From contig JADDOH010002064.1 in assembly GCA_016648135.1 (NCBI GenBank), positions 308,696 through 372,695 on the forward strand: 64,000 nucleotides of DNA, given 5' to 3'. Within the stretch, counting starts at the first letter, position 1. Every line of letters begins with the position of its first letter. The notes beneath the pieces are model-generated. The model saw only the letters and a program-made list of their open reading frames with translations. It searched no databases and had not been told where the DNA came from. A program made the position numbers and the translations under genes. The DNA comes from Agrypnia vestita. Taxonomy: Eukaryota > Arthropoda > Insecta > Trichoptera > Phryganeidae. Of the stretch, positions 22,260 through 34,464 are shown in pieces.

Positions 22260-22910
22260 AATTATAATTATGTTACCACAAAATAAATTTGCTATATTTG
22301 AAGAAGAAGTAATAATAATCTTAACTCTTTAATATTGTGTTGAGTTTTTTGACCTGTATAACGAAATAATAGTTAAAAATAAAACAAATAAAGAACGGAT
22401 GCCTGGGACAAGAAAATTTAAGGATAATTTAGTATATAAAAATAATTTACTTTAGTTAGTCTAATGCTGAATACAAAAAAGATTGTACTTGTACCAACGT
22501 TTCATGAAAACGTTGATAAAACAAGAAAAGGTCGCTAAAAATGTGGAGCGACCGAAAAGTAGTATTTGTTGGTGAGCAGAATAGATAAAGTTAGTGATTT
22601 GTGGAATGGTCATTGAAACCTTTGAAATCGCGTTGGCACAATATGTTCCACTCCTTGAACTTGTGTAAAAGATGTTGATTGTTAAATAAATGCAAAAAAG
22701 ACAGTGGAAAATAGTTAACTTCTGAAAAGATAGGAAATAGCGTGCAAAATGTTAATGTCGTACCCTCCGGTATTAAATATTCGAAAACACATCAATGATT
22801 TTCAAAGAGGAGCAGACGCAAAAGTAAAAGAGCTATGCGACCTAGCATAGTTTTTAGGTAAAAAAATATAAATATTACAAAAAACCACAATAAGAGAAGA
22901 AAGGGAGTAA
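22260..22910. other. Unassigned sequence
   Basis: No supported feature. Confidence 0.45.
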
Positions 22911-22917
22911 ATTATAT

Positions 22918-23170
22918 TTTTTACTCCCTTTCTTTTAACTCGTAGCGTCTGCTTGCTTGTCTGTCAAAAAAAAATTTGGAACGATTTTAAACCCTTTTCC
23001 GTGATACAATCGAGCTGAAACTTTGCAGGCAGACTCGTGGAGACGATAAACTTTACAGGCAGACTCGTGGAGATGATCAAATGATGATAAAAAAAAAATT
23101 ATAGTGTAATTTTGTATTTTTAAAATTTTTTTATTACTCCCTTTAATAAAAACTTGTTTTTATGGGTTAG
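22918..23170 (+). repeat. 550-bp unclassified repeat family, copy S2 (partial)
   Basis: Opens ACTCCCTTTCTTTTAACTCG, holds AATCGAGCTGAAACTTTGCA and an internal local duplication (GCAGACTCGTGGAGA twice, near 23030 and 23060), ends AAAACTTGTTTTTATGGGTT. The middle of the full-length unit is missing. Confidence 0.75.
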
Positions 23171-23519
23171 TTTTTTGTTGTTCATTATATTATTAAGTAT
23201 ATTTTGTAGAAAACTGTAGCCAGTGTTGACTCATATTAAGATTTAAAATTGAATTCGAATAGTGCTTACCTAACATAAATACAACATAATAACAAAAACA
23301 AAGTGTCTTTTATCTAAACAGGGAAGTATAGAAGATATATTCCTTAAAAAGAGAAAAAAGAATTTTTTTTTACATCGGAGTGTGCTATCTGTAAGAAACG
23401 TAATTACAATAACAATTGATAGAGAGAAAATGATTTTTAATTTCAATTATATAGGTACGGATATGTTTTTTCAAGGCAAACTTCAAAACTAAAGTTTTAT
23501 TAAATCGAATTTAAATTAA

Positions 23520-24500
23520 AGTTATGTTGCAGTCGTGCAATAGTGTAAATTTGTCACCCGCAGCTTCGCCGCTACCGGCTCGCCGTGCGCCGAAGGTACA
23601 TACGCCACATTTTCGTCTGGGCAAACATCCATCAGTCATGTCAGAATTAGCCGTAAAAAGATTCCCAATATCTTTATTTCTCGTCCTGTCATTTAAACAA
23701 AAATCAAATTTAACTACGCGTCCGTCAGCCGCGACCGTGAGCGATGGTCGGCCCGCCGTTTTAATTAGCCGGCCGATGCGTCGCGAGAACGCGCAATTAG
23801 TCACTTTACGCTCTTGAAATTCACCCGATCGATAAACAAATAATCGTGAATTATTCATACGTCTCGGTAACGCGAAATTTCAAGCGTTTTTAATAGTCTT
23901 TTTAATAACAAAGGGTGCGTCTCCAAGTTTTTGCGCGCGAATTCGAGCGTAGGATCGAACAATGGGAGAATTTCCTTATTATCAGAGGAGACAGCTGCTC
24001 TCATTTTTGATTCTCGCATTCAATTACATTATCATGCAAACATTAAACTTTTCTCGGAATCCTTGTTAAGGGTAAAATCCCCCGTATTATGTCCTTTGGT
24101 TTCGGAAACTTTTGATGAAAATGTTGCCAGTAAAACATCGCGAGGCTTATTATGCAAAGTTATTTCCAAGATTTGAAAATGACTCGGATGGCGGGATGAA
24201 GGGACTTTTACTTCTGTATTTGTTGAATAAGTAATCTCGGTGTTTGGATTAAACAATCGTCGAGACAATGGAGTAATGAAGAGGGGGAATGATTTAATTT
24301 TCGGCGGTATTATCACGCCTCGTCCTCAGACGAGGCCCGACACACTTTTCTCCGCCGCTTTATTTCACGGCGAATCTCTCGAGTGGAGCTTAACATTCTA
24401 AACATCCAAGTTGTCCCTCAAATGTCACGTGTACCGAAACCGAACGTAACAAATTAACTTAACTCCTTAAACTCGGCGCCGCTTTATATCTGTACCGTCT
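23520..24500. other. CpG-rich, apparently unique stretch
   Basis: About 1 kb with many CpG dinucleotides (GCCGGCCGATGCGTCGCGAG, GCGCGAATTCGAGCG) within A+T-rich DNA, no copy elsewhere in the window and no element motif. Frames of 80-115 codons occur on both strands at the same place (23511-23858, 23524-23817, 23931-24176, 24032-24316), none with a domain or splice-bounded structure I can defend. Candidate conserved non-coding element or promoter/first exon. Confidence 0.4.
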
Positions 24501-24819
24501 ACCTGTCTTCATGTTTGCGTTCCTGGTACTGTGACTGTAATTGTATATCATGATAATCATCATATCACGATATATGATGATTATAATTGTATATCAGAAA
24601 TCAGAATAACATATACCATCATCGTTATAGTGAAGCACAACTCTCACAATCACTACATTACAACTGTCTGTGCGTACAAAACAATTTATTTGTTTTATTA
24701 TTACTTAAATTAAAATAAAAATTTAACAGATTTTACCGATTTGTAAATTTTATTTGTTGTAATGTAATGTGTGTTTGTATACAATTTGATTTTGAATATT
24801 TAAAATATTTTATTACAAT

Positions 24820-24960
24820 TTAATAAAATACCCTGACAAAGGAAAGGTTTTTCCGAAACATGTAGGTGTAATGGTAAGTAGATTAAAATAAATTATGTAT
24901 ATATATTATATATATATATATATATATTATATATATCTATATATTATATATATCTATTAT
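24820..24960 (+). ncRNA. Penelope-like family B terminus with hammerhead-like B1
   Basis: CTGACAA (24833-24839; one core change from CTGACGA), stem II GGAAA/TTTCC (24841-24845 with 24850-24854, loop GGTT), GAAAC, AC-AT-GT helix III, triplet GUA (24862-24864), stem I TACC/GGTG. An (AT)n tract follows at 24897-24958. Confidence 0.6.
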
Positions 24961-25124
24961 TTTTTTTTAATGTCGATCTACAAAGTTGCTCAACCAACAA
25001 ATAAATTGTCAGATGCGTTTCAGGCAAATATTTCGTAACATTCTTATAAATTCAATTTTTTTGGTGTTTTATTTTCTCCGTTACGTGTGTTGCGATCGAT
25101 GCCATCTGCAGTGGTTAATATAAC

Positions 25125-25675
25125 TTATTTTTATTCCCTTTATATTAACTCGTGGCGTCTGTTTGCTTGCCGTCAACAAAAACTTTGGATCAATTTTTGA
25201 CCCTTTTCCCGTGATCCAATCGAGCTGAAACTTGGCAAGTAGACTCGTGGCGATGACCAAGAAGATCTATCAAATTTTAGTTTAAAAAAATTAATAATCA
25301 TAGCATAACTTCGGATTTTTTGAAATTTTATTGGTTTTTTCAAATTGGAATCATTAGAAAAGTTTGATTACGGCGGCCCGATAACGTCGCGGAATATTTT
25401 CTAAATTTGAATTACTCCGTCAGTATACATAAAAGGTACTCCACTACGAATTTCGAAAATCTAAATTGACTGACAAATGTTTTTAGAATTTAATCTTCAA
25501 AGCATGAAGTGTCTTATCAGAGCTCAAAACATCTGACATTTTAGAAATATATTAAATAACTGTAACTTTAGTGTTATGTTATATGTTTTAATTCGTCTTT
25601 AATTGTTGTTATATTTTATAAAGAAAGGGAGTATAATAAAAACTTGATTTTTATGGGTTACTTTTTTAAACTGAA
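25125..25675 (+). repeat. 550-bp unclassified repeat family, copy S3 (near full length)
   Basis: Runs from ATTCCCTTTATATTAACTCG to AAGAAAGGGAGTATAATAAA and a terminal hairpin (AAAACTTGATTTTTATGGGT). The body includes CCCGATAACGTCGCGGAATA and TCAAAGCATGAAGTGTCTTA. The CCCTTTC/GAAAGGG ends are inverted. No protein is encoded. Likely a non-autonomous transposon of unknown class. Confidence 0.75.
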
Positions 25676-25679
25676 TTAA

Positions 25680-26375
25680 TGAATATTTTTATCGAACCAG
25701 AAAAATATAATTATATTCATGTGTCTGAGACATCTAACACGTTTTTTTCTCCTCATTAAAATAGCATAATTTCTTAAGTCAACTTATTAAATAATGCCCA
25801 CATTAAAAGCATAAAACAATCAACACTACACATCAAAACTTGTCAGAATCCTTTACATTTTATTAGGGCCTGCCAGCTTACAGTGTCTGCATTATTACGC
25901 GTTTTAGCAACAATCTGTGAAAATGTTTATAATAAACATGGTCATTGTTCGTCTTTGAGAGGGAAGCAGTTTACAGCCGTGGACCTGGCGCCACCTCTCG
26001 GACGGGTAATAAATGTTATTGACTAACGCCTTACAAGCCAACATTATTTCTTATGCCATTAAAATGGAGCCTGTTGATTGAAGACCTCTCAGGGACTCGT
26101 CAGTTAATAATAAAAAGTGGATACATTTGTACAAGTTTTACGTACTGAACGCACAAAAGCTGTGTGTTGTCATGTACCAGGAACCCAGAGTAAGTTAAGA
26201 GAACTAATGAGCGGTTTTAACCGCAATCTCATTTTTTCATTTATGAAATTTCGACTTTTAAAAATTATTTTTGGTTCAAGATAATTAAAAAAAATTAGAT
26301 AATCACTATGAAAGATACACGGAGAATCCCCGCAGAATGAATTTCTAATTAGAAAAAAATGTTTTTTTCTGAATT
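25680..26375. other. Unassigned sequence
   Basis: 25860-26110 is GC-richer and non-repetitive (for example GTGGACCTGGCGCCACCTCT) and could be a conserved non-coding element; no coding signal. Confidence 0.35.
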
Positions 26376-26379
26376 TTCA

Positions 26380-26790
26380 AATCATTTATTAGAAAATGAT
26401 CACGGTTTTGATAAAAATTCAAGACTTTCTATTTTACACATAAATAATTTTGGTGCAAAATCGAATAATTAAGAATCATTAGAAATTAGTAAAGCTTGTA
26501 ATAGTAAACAAAATATTATTAATAATCAATTAAATTTAACTACTAGCCCAGTTCTAAAATTTTTTCCAATAATTGCGAGTAATCAAGAACTTCAGCAATA
26601 ATAAATATTTAAAAATAAATTTTCAAATAATTTATAAAAACAAAAGACATTATTCATTTTGATATTTTGACATTATATAACACCCTGACGATTAAAAGGT
26701 ATTTCTGAAACATTTAGGTGTAATTAATCAAATAATATAAGTAGATTTATACAAGTAATACAATCAATATTTTTTTAAATGTCAATCAAT
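26380..26790 (+). pseudogene. Penelope-like family B: C-terminal coding remnant and terminus
   Basis: Reads NDHGFDKNSRLSILHINNFG, LEISKACNSK-type sequence and NQLNLTTSPVLKFF, the tail after GIY-YIG. The terminus carries hammerhead-like B2: CTGACGA (26695-26701), weak stem II, GAAAC (26717-26721), stem I CACC/GGTG intact; the triplet is mutated to UUA. Parallel to the copy at 42.64-43.27 kb. Confidence 0.7.
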
Positions 26791-26889
26791 AATGTTGCTG
26801 AATCAATTAAAAAAATAAATATTTCTAATTATATTTAATTATTATTTATATTTTCTACACTTTATTCCCAGCAGTCACCTCCGTTTCGA

Positions 26890-27140
26890 GTACAAAAAAC
26901 TGTTCTACTTCTATTCAACGCCTACCATTACATTCATCTTCCTGGAAAATTATAACTCTCTTACTTACTTACTGGCAACTCTCTTCTTATCCACATTCAT
27001 ACATCTTCGCCTGCTAGCTCAACGATTATTGAAACTCCTAACAAGATCATTTTCCAGCATCTGGTTAATCTGGTCAGACCATGTCTTCCGCGGTCGCCCT
27101 CTCTTTTTGGAGTCTTCAACACTTGCGTCACAAACGAAAC
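26890..27140 (-). mobile_element. LINE remnant, GRPRKTW family
   Basis: Minus strand reads DASVEDSKKRGRPRKTWSDQ, INQMLENDLVRSFNNR, RRRCMNVDKKRV. Same protein block as the 47-kb copies, diverged. Confidence 0.7.
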
Positions 27141-27144
27141 TGGC

Positions 27145-27475
27145 AGGAACAAAAAATACTATAAAGGGCTTAAATTGTTCAATGAACTGCCAGAAAATAT
27201 GAAAGAAGTAAATAGTCTCACTACATTTCGCAAAAAATGTGAAAAGTAAGTTTAATGTATAATCATGTTGTGTTGTTTCATGTTTATTTTCATTTTTAAA
27301 TTTCTTTACTTTGTGCCAGATGTGAAAATGTGTTTATATTTATGATTATTTATGTTGATATGTTTTTGGAATATTTATGTTCATTTTGCTATGTCAATTT
27401 ATGTTTTAATCACTAGATGTAAAAATGTTTTTTTTACAGCTAAATAAAAAATATACAAACAAACAAACGTATCTT
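27145..27475 (+). mobile_element. Non-LTR retrotransposon 3' end
   Basis: Reads TGRNKKYYKGLKLFNELPEN, MKEVNSLTTFRKKCEK then stop (27247), the LFN.LP.......S...FK C-terminal block of CR1-group LINEs. A 3' UTR and an (AAAC)n-type tail end near 27470. Confidence 0.65.
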
Positions 27476-27639
27476 CATTACCTACCATTATTTTCGAATT
27501 CATTGCTCAACATGCTCAAATTATCTGTGCAACCCTTTTTTGATTGTATTTACAACTATTGTAACATATTTATTCTTTACACTATCGTGAATGGATTTAT
27601 AACTCTCGACTTACTAATATTAATACCGTAAGCTTACAT

Positions 27640-27715
27640 TACACAGAAGGCGAGGACTGGGAGGCCAAGACTCGATATGAACTGGAAAGCCATTAAAGAA
27701 GAAGAAGAAGATAAC
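27640..27715 (+). repeat. LINE tail with (GAA)n end
   Basis: Encodes RRRGRPRLDMNWKAIKEEEE and ends in GAAGAAGAAGAAGAT, a typical RTE-like LINE end. Confidence 0.45.
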
Positions 27716-27719
27716 ATTC

Positions 27720-28015
27720 TTCGCATACATCGCACGTCCTGCTTGCTAGACTCGGTAAACTATTGAACAACAGCATAAAAAAAATCAATCCAAATTAGTG
27801 AGATTGCGCAATCCTATTTGACGTATTTTGTAATATCAAACTATTGTGTGAATGATTCATTGATTCCTCCACCTGCAGTACTTCATCTCCGTGTAAGAAT
27901 TTGTTTGCCTGCATAAGTTTAACAATCTACAATACCTTGTTTTTCTCTCATATAGGTCAACAATTGCATAAAAAATAAAGACATTTTGATAAAAAAAATT
28001 CATCAACATGCGCAA
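27720..28015. other. Unassigned sequence
   Basis: Nothing recognised. Confidence 0.45.
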
Positions 28016-28019
28016 TGAC

Positions 28020-28330
28020 AATATCAATTTATTTGAGAGCTTCTTCTTCTTCTTCTCGTGCCCGCGTAACGGACGTTGGCTATCATGTTGGCTATGCGGA
28101 CTTTGTTTACTGCGGCCCGGAACAGCTCCACAGTAGACTGGCCAAACCACTGTCTCAAGTTTTTCAGCCATCAAGTCCTTCTTCCAGGGCTCCGACTTGC
28201 GGCAATCTTTCCCTGCATTACGAGATGCAAGATCTCGTATTTCTCTGGATGTCTCATCACATGTCCTAGATATTGAAGTTATCGGATTTTTATTGTTTTA
28301 ATAACTTCTTTATTTGAGAGCAGCAGACGG
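28020..28330 (-). mobile_element. RTE-type LINE C-terminus
   Basis: Minus strand reads GHVMRHPEKYEILHLVMQGK, IAASRSPGR, then WLKNLRQWFGQSTVELFRAA, VNKVRIANMIANVR and a GAA-rich tail. One frame break lies in the middle. The family also appears, more decayed, at 55.64 kb. Confidence 0.78.
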
Positions 28331-29245
28331 AAATCCACCAAAAAATGAAAAAAAGTATAATTCATTTCAATTATTCCTTAGTGACAATATTATATATTAA
28401 TTCATAATACGCTTGCTAAATAATATGACTTGTTCTAAGAGAATTGTTTAGAAACGAAGTGGGCGCAATACTATATAAGAGTTCTCTCAGTAATTCGGAC
28501 TCGAAGTGCCGAATAAAGAATGCGGTAAATACGAATTGTATGCGTTGTTGGTAGTCACACGACTTGGCCCTTGAGGACCCAACTAACTCATCCCTCTCTG
28601 CCTATTGTCTCTGGGCGTACAGATAAGCAGGAATGGACTTGGTGTTAACAAAGATTGATGACAAGAATTATACAAGCAGAGTAATTGTAATCAAAAACGT
28701 TTAAAAAAATACTTCCATGAAAAAGACCCTTTTGATTCCTAAGCTTAAAAGATTAATTCATGAATATATATTAAATTCACTATACGAATAAAAGAGATCT
28801 ATCCTTCTTTATAAACATTTTTATATTTAATTTGATTCGCTTGATAATGTTTAAGGTTTCAAAACATGCCCTAACACATGTACTTATATATTATAAGTAT
28901 TCCCTCAGTGATAGATATCACTATATTATTTATTTTCATCGGTTTCATTTCATTCCAAATCTCTGTTATTTTAGAGTAGCTCGGGTTTGAATTCATGTAA
29001 AAATGTATCGAGGAGTAAAACCACCATAAAACGAGCATTGTTTTAATTAGTTATTACAGTAAAAATTTTAAGAGGATTTTATGAACGTGTTTATATGTTC
29101 TCAGCTCTTTAACCAACAACTAACATCAAATGGAATCGTTCACAAATAAAGAAAATAATACTTTTATATATAATGTATGATAGAATTTATAGAAATTAAT
29201 ACACAAATGATACACGGAAAAACTGTTACATCAATATTATTAATT
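28331..29245. other. Unassigned A+T-rich sequence
   Basis: No supported feature. Confidence 0.5.
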
Positions 29246-29248
29246 TAT

Positions 29249-29345
29249 AACTAAGCAAAACGCCTACGCTGTGAAAACAGTACCAAATTGCTGGTTTCCT
29301 TGACTGAACCTCGAACATTGGTGTTTCAACCACTAGACCAACAAG
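29249..29345 (-). repeat. SINE with tRNA-like head, copy 2
   Basis: Body AACTAAGCAAAACGC...GTGAAAACAG and head (plus GGTGTTTCAACCACTAGACC) align with the SINE at 9850-9993. More decayed; flanking inverted repeat not preserved. Confidence 0.6.
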
Positions 29346-30236
29346 CATTTTACAAAAAAACTGCTTATTTTAACACGGACAAAAGTCTAGCAAAGTGGCC
29401 AAGACATGGCAGAACAACTTAAAGAGGGGCCTACTGCATCCCAAAAAAAAACGAACGTGCCTTACAGTAGTCGCATATGATGTGTAACATTTGACATCTC
29501 ACAATTAAAAATATCGATTGAGCAGCAACAGAAATAACAACAAAATTTTAAAAAGCTAATAGCTATATACCTATTTATTAATTAGTAAATATAAGTAAAG
29601 AAAATGTATGTGCATTTCATTTTTATCGAATTTTGCCGCTCTGTGTGCTGTCGGTAAATAATTTTGACCCTGTCGATAAAACAGTGTATTTAATATTAAC
29701 GAATTTGGTGGTCATTTGGATTTGTCACTTGTTATTTTTTGGTCAAATGTAATTGCGCGCATTTCCCGGCGTCTTATTTCCTGTCACGCATTTCCGTCCA
29801 TTTTCACAAAATCAGTGTCACAGATTGCAGGAAAGCGAGAGGAAAGAAGTTACACATCAAAAATTAATTTCTAATATGTTATTTGAATATCACATCAATG
29901 GGGCGATTCACCTCTCGTGTATAATATTATAAGAGAATTGTGCGTAAGCTTGCAACACACAAAAAAGCAATCCAAACAAGTATATGTCGGGACAACTTTT
30001 ATAGACAAACACAACCTGAAACCCACAAAATGTGGTTATTATTTTATTATATTTAATTAAGCGTGTTAAGCGGGGTCCGACGCTCACGCCGAAACCGTTT
30101 TCGATACTTCCAGTACAATCCTGTTCAGTTGACTAGCGCCCCGCGGCGATAACTGCTTGAGTCCTTTTTTCCAGACCTATAAACGCGACGGGCTCTAAAT
30201 CAAAGACCAGCTCTCGACCAGGCGCGCGATCTGTAT
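29346..30236. other. Unassigned; CpG-richer from 29640
   Basis: 29640-29860 and 30065-30240 have elevated CpG and no repeat partner (for example AGCGCCCCGCGGCGATAACT). Possible conserved non-coding DNA adjoining the frame at 30237. Confidence 0.35.
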
Positions 30237-30560
30237 TTGAATATCGAACATGTTTATTTTCGTTCATTGTTTTTTAACCATTCAGAATTCTGCATCCTCC
30301 CGTTACCGATATTCGTGTACGGGCTGGTGTACGACATGCAGAACGCATGGGTTACAAATCATGCGGGTGTAACGCAGTTTGGTCCAAAAGATTGCTCCGC
30401 CAGAGATTGTAAGCAAAAGGCGATCGTAACAGATGATTTAGACCGGCCGAATATGATAATGCAAAGATTGATTTTGGATCTGAAATACGGACTCGAACAT
30501 GTTAAATTTCTGATGTACATGCGTACGCACATCGTGAAGCTCGATTATGGAGTAATTTAA
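30237..30560 (+). CDS. Unrecognised 107-codon open frame
   Basis: The longest motif-free frame in non-repetitive DNA: begins MNIEHVYFRSLFFNHSEFCI, ends with TAA at 30558-30560, composition balanced rather than low-complexity. It follows a CpG-rich stretch. No signal peptide, membrane segment or domain recognised, no clear splice context, and no TATA box close by. It could be a small gene, an exon or chance; I lean to chance or a decayed element because a LINE starts within 50 bases downstream. Confidence 0.2.
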   Translation: MNIEHVYFRSLFFNHSEFCILPLPIFVYGLVYDMQNAWVTNHAGVTQFGPKDCSARDCKQKAIVTDDLDRPNMIMQRLILDLKYGLEHVKFLMYMRTHIVKLDYGVI

Positions 30561-30599
30561 AGGAACAGTCCGCTTATACAAAAGACAAAGGACAAAGAT

Positions 30600-31150
30600 C
30601 TGACTTTAATGGGCCATTCGTTTACATGATAATTACAAAGATTGCAGCTGCAAACACTTAGAAAAGGTAGACAAATATGTATATTTGGGTATAACAATGG
30701 ACAATAACTTCAACTGGACACATCACATAGAAGATACATGTAACAAACTAAGGACCCTACTCGGTAAATTCTTTCATCTCAAATATCGTATTCCAAGTCA
30801 CACACGCTACTGCTATATTATGTTTGGTAGACTCAATTATAAACTATGGCTTAAACATCTACGGATTGACGTTCACAACTAAGAATTATTAAAAATATAG
30901 CAACTAAAAAACAAATAGAAGCATGCAAGGACCAACAGGAAAACCTATTCAAAATCCTACCGATTCAAAAGCAATTTTATTATAAGCTGACACTGGAAGT
31001 ATACGAGAATGAGAGAATGAGAGAATGAGATTCAAAACACTATTACAACATGAATATACGACAAGACAAATAATGAATAAGAAATAAAAAAATTTAAAAA
31101 AATATTACGGAGGCAGGGCCGGATAGAATAAAAAATGTAACTGTCTACAG
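30600..31150 (+). pseudogene. Non-LTR retrotransposon C-terminal remnant
   Basis: Reads VDKYVYLGITMDNNFNWTHH, IEDTCNKLRTLLGKFFHLKY, then SIINYGLNIYGLTF-type sequence in other frames: the RT thumb/C-terminal region (YLGI.ID..L.W..HI) of Jockey/CR1-group LINEs. Further broken pieces (ACKDQQENLFKILPIQKQFY) extend to about 31010. Confidence 0.7.
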
Positions 31151-31241
31151 TAAATTGTGAAGTGAATACTTAAAAGCATAAAAGTTTTAAAATGTTGTAG
31201 TTTTATGTTATACTATAATTTAAGGACAATTAATTAAGGAA

Positions 31242-31293
31242 ATGTACATATACTGTAATCGAATCCTTGCATTCGATTACAGTATATATACAT
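31242..31293. repeat. Palindrome, 23-bp arms
   Basis: 31242-31264 and 31271-31293 are reverse complements with one mismatch around a six-base loop (CCTTGC). Confidence 0.85.
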
Positions 31294-31369
31294 TGCGAAT
31301 CGAAGTTTTGCAAGATGTAAAAGTAAAATGGCAACAATAAAAAATATAAAAAATTTACGTGCGAGAAGG

Positions 31370-31530
31370 AGACATTAAAGAAAGACAGACAACAGAAACA
31401 AAAAGGCAAAAAGCGTTCGCCATAGACCTGGCATTACTAAATAAATTAAATATTGATGGATGGCCCTATTAAAGCCACAACGATAAAAGATAAATAAATG
31501 TGGACGAGGTAAAAATGAACTGCTAGGACA
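31370..31530 (+). mobile_element. LINE remnant, GRPRKTW family, highly diverged
   Basis: GCGTTCGCCATAGACCTGGC, GATGGATGGCCCTATTAAAG, AATGTGGACGAGGTAAAAAT and GCTAGGACAGTG keep the order of the 47-kb copy. Confidence 0.45.
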
Positions 31531-34460
31531 GTGTTATTGATTTACAGAGATATTATCGAAAATCATCCTCTTTCAGTCAAGGCGAACACCTTATGTCTTT
31601 CGGCAAAATCATTCGATAGCACTTCTGTACTTTCTCTCGGTAAATTCGGACACCAAATATGTTCTAGGACCTGCTAGGTATGTATAATCAAGACTCACCA
31701 GATTCTCGCCATATTGTTGGTCTTACTTAGTCTGCTCCTATTCTTCTGTCGGCCGAGTGTGCACTCATAAACCAGAACACACACAAAACATGTCCAAGTC
31801 TGTCTGAATCAAAATCAAAGATGATAGAAAAAAAACGATTCGCGTTAACCTACGTACACAGAATATGCATAAATATTTAGATAGCTCAAATCCAGAGACT
31901 ACCAAAGACTAATTATTCGAACATCATGTCATCGCTCGATGCAATCCTGGACATTGTAGAGTGCACTTGGGAAATAGGGAACATCCGATTGTTTCTCGAA
32001 AGATCCTATTATTTCTACCATTTTACAAACTTCGTACATTTTCAAAGATCGTAATTATGTGCAAGCTATCTCCTTCCCTTTTATATATTTTCCTACGTAT
32101 TGTGCAGGACTTTTTCTCATTACGAAGTTCCTGAAAAAAATGAACATGCGTCATTCTGGCTATTCTTGCGTGATCAACACCATATATTCTCTAGGTGTTG
32201 AAAGTTATCTTTTACTTGAAGAATGCCAGAGTTATAATCTGTCTTCATAATTCTTGAGACAGCGATTCTTCTAAATTTTAATTAATTTCAACTTGAATTT
32301 TGGGATCCTGGGTTTTAAATCCCTTGTTACGGCTAAATTATCTGTCGCTTCTATGATCGTTATAAAGGAAGAAAGATATTTAAATTAATTTTAAAGTTTA
32401 GTCTAGAAAAAAATTCGCAATTCATTAATTCCAATCAATTGGAAATAAAAAAAATTATGAAAACTTTACAAGTACATATTTATTCATATTTTAAAATATA
32501 TTTAACTTAAATTTTATAATTATTCCCAAGGCCTAAGCCTTTTTGTCGTTAAAATATTTTGGGGACGATAAATCTTTGAAGATTTTTTAAATGCTTACAA
32601 TGGTGGAGAGGCTAGAGATTCGGTGATTGAGTGTAAGATAAAAGAATCTAATGAAAATGTTTCTGCACAAATCTAGACTTCACGCCATTGAACGCCCTAG
32701 AAGAGCAGAAACACCACACACGCAACCTTTTTTGTACTTTTATGCACATTCACACGGAATTTAAAACCTATGCTGCCTCCTTTTTTGATGTATTTAATTG
32801 TTACACCGCATCATTCATTTATTTAAAGTGGATATTCGTGTCGGTACGGTAACACCTTTGGTGAAGAATATCAGGAATGCGGCTGTAAATTGTGACCCAT
32901 TATAAGGAATGGCAAGGCAGGACGAAGAATGAAGAAAGGCCAACCGTATACAGCTAAAGTACCCTCAGAGTGGAGGCAGTCCCTTGGTTAAACAAACCAT
33001 CGAGAGTTGTTCGAATGCCTGGTTTCTTTATTGGATTCTATTTATTCCAGTTTTTTGGTAGTCGATCAAAAACGAACACACGATACATCCTCGTTACACA
33101 CTTGGGAACTCTGATCGAGAAAGATATCGTACGTACCCATGTCGTACGGTAAAGAGAGGTATTTGTATATTACGGTTTAATAACATTTTTTTAAATTTTA
33201 ACATTTTTAAATTTTAAAATAGCTGGTATCCAAAAAAAATACAAGAAAATTCATTTATTTTTGTTTAAAATGGGTTAGTACAGAATGGTGAAAGTGGGGG
33301 TACTAAAAATTAAATCACAAAAAAATATTTACGTGAGCTATTTAACTCCTGGAGTTACTTTCGAAGAAGATTTTTGCAACTGGACTCTAAATAAAAATGT
33401 GAGCATCTAGTTATAATGTCAGGGTACAGTTTTGACGAAACATGAAAGTAATGATTAGAAGAAGAAAATGATTAGAAGAAGAAGCCACAGTCTAAATGTA
33501 AACTTTTTTTGACTTGTATATTTTCTTTACTGATTACTCTGTATTTCTGTTTCTTTTTATCATTTTATTAGTTATTAAAGTATTTTAATATTAAAATTAA
33601 ATTTATTGTACATACGAGTATATAAAATTAAAAATTCTTGTAATGCGTATGTATTAAAGTAGGTATATGTAGGTATGTAGGTTAACATATATATATATAT
33701 AATATATATTATATGTATAGATATATAATTTGTTTACTTTGAATATTCTACTTTTCTATACAGAGTCGACTCCTTTCAAATAGGTAATGGTTAAGCAGTC
33801 GAAGTATAATATAATACAAAATAATAAATGAATAAAAATACTTATTAGTATAAGTATAGTCTAAATGAAATTCTCTGTCTTTAGTAGATGGGCAAACAAT
33901 TTTTTAAATAATCATAAATATGTTATATTTTTAAGTTTGCCGTACGTAGTAAAGTTTATTATATTTTGTAATCGCTTCATTACATGGACAGACGGATAAA
34001 GGTGGCTAGTTCCAGTCTGTTGATAAAAATAAGTTGAGCAGGAGTTAACGGAAACATTTTTATAATTATTTTTAAATAAAAAGTTGTTAATCATTCGTAT
34101 TAACAGATAATATTCTACTTGTATTGAAGTGCTAGTAATTACACAACTACTAACCGACATCGAAATTTATGAAACATATTTAACTACATATTTATATAAA
34201 TTTCCAATTTATTAAATATTTTATAAAACTAGAAGTAACATTATCCCTAAATAGGCGTATCTCAGTGAGGCTGACATTATTTATACAATTACGTGTAACA
34301 ATGTATTTATTTTAAAGAATCTAAATATAATAATTTATTTATCTGACTTTCTGTCCGTCTGTTTGACTGTCCATAAATTTGTAATATGCTGGAGTTAAAT
34401 TATTAGATAAAATTATAGTGTGAAACGCAATCAGCGCGGTTCAAGCAACAAACAAAGTTC
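31531..34460. other. Unassigned A+T-rich sequence
   Basis: Three kilobases without a defensible gene. 32780-33160 is somewhat GC-richer with a 60-codon frame lacking motifs. An (AT)n tract lies at 33690-33725. Confidence 0.45.
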
Positions 34461-34464
34461 AAAA

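Noticed and set aside
23511..24316. Four 80-115 codon frames
   Set aside because: They lie on both strands at the same place, as expected when CpG-rich DNA lacks stop codons. None has a domain, signal or splice structure I can defend.
24897..24958. (AT)n tract as a possible origin or promoter
   Set aside because: A simple microsatellite following a PLE terminus; nothing else supports a function.
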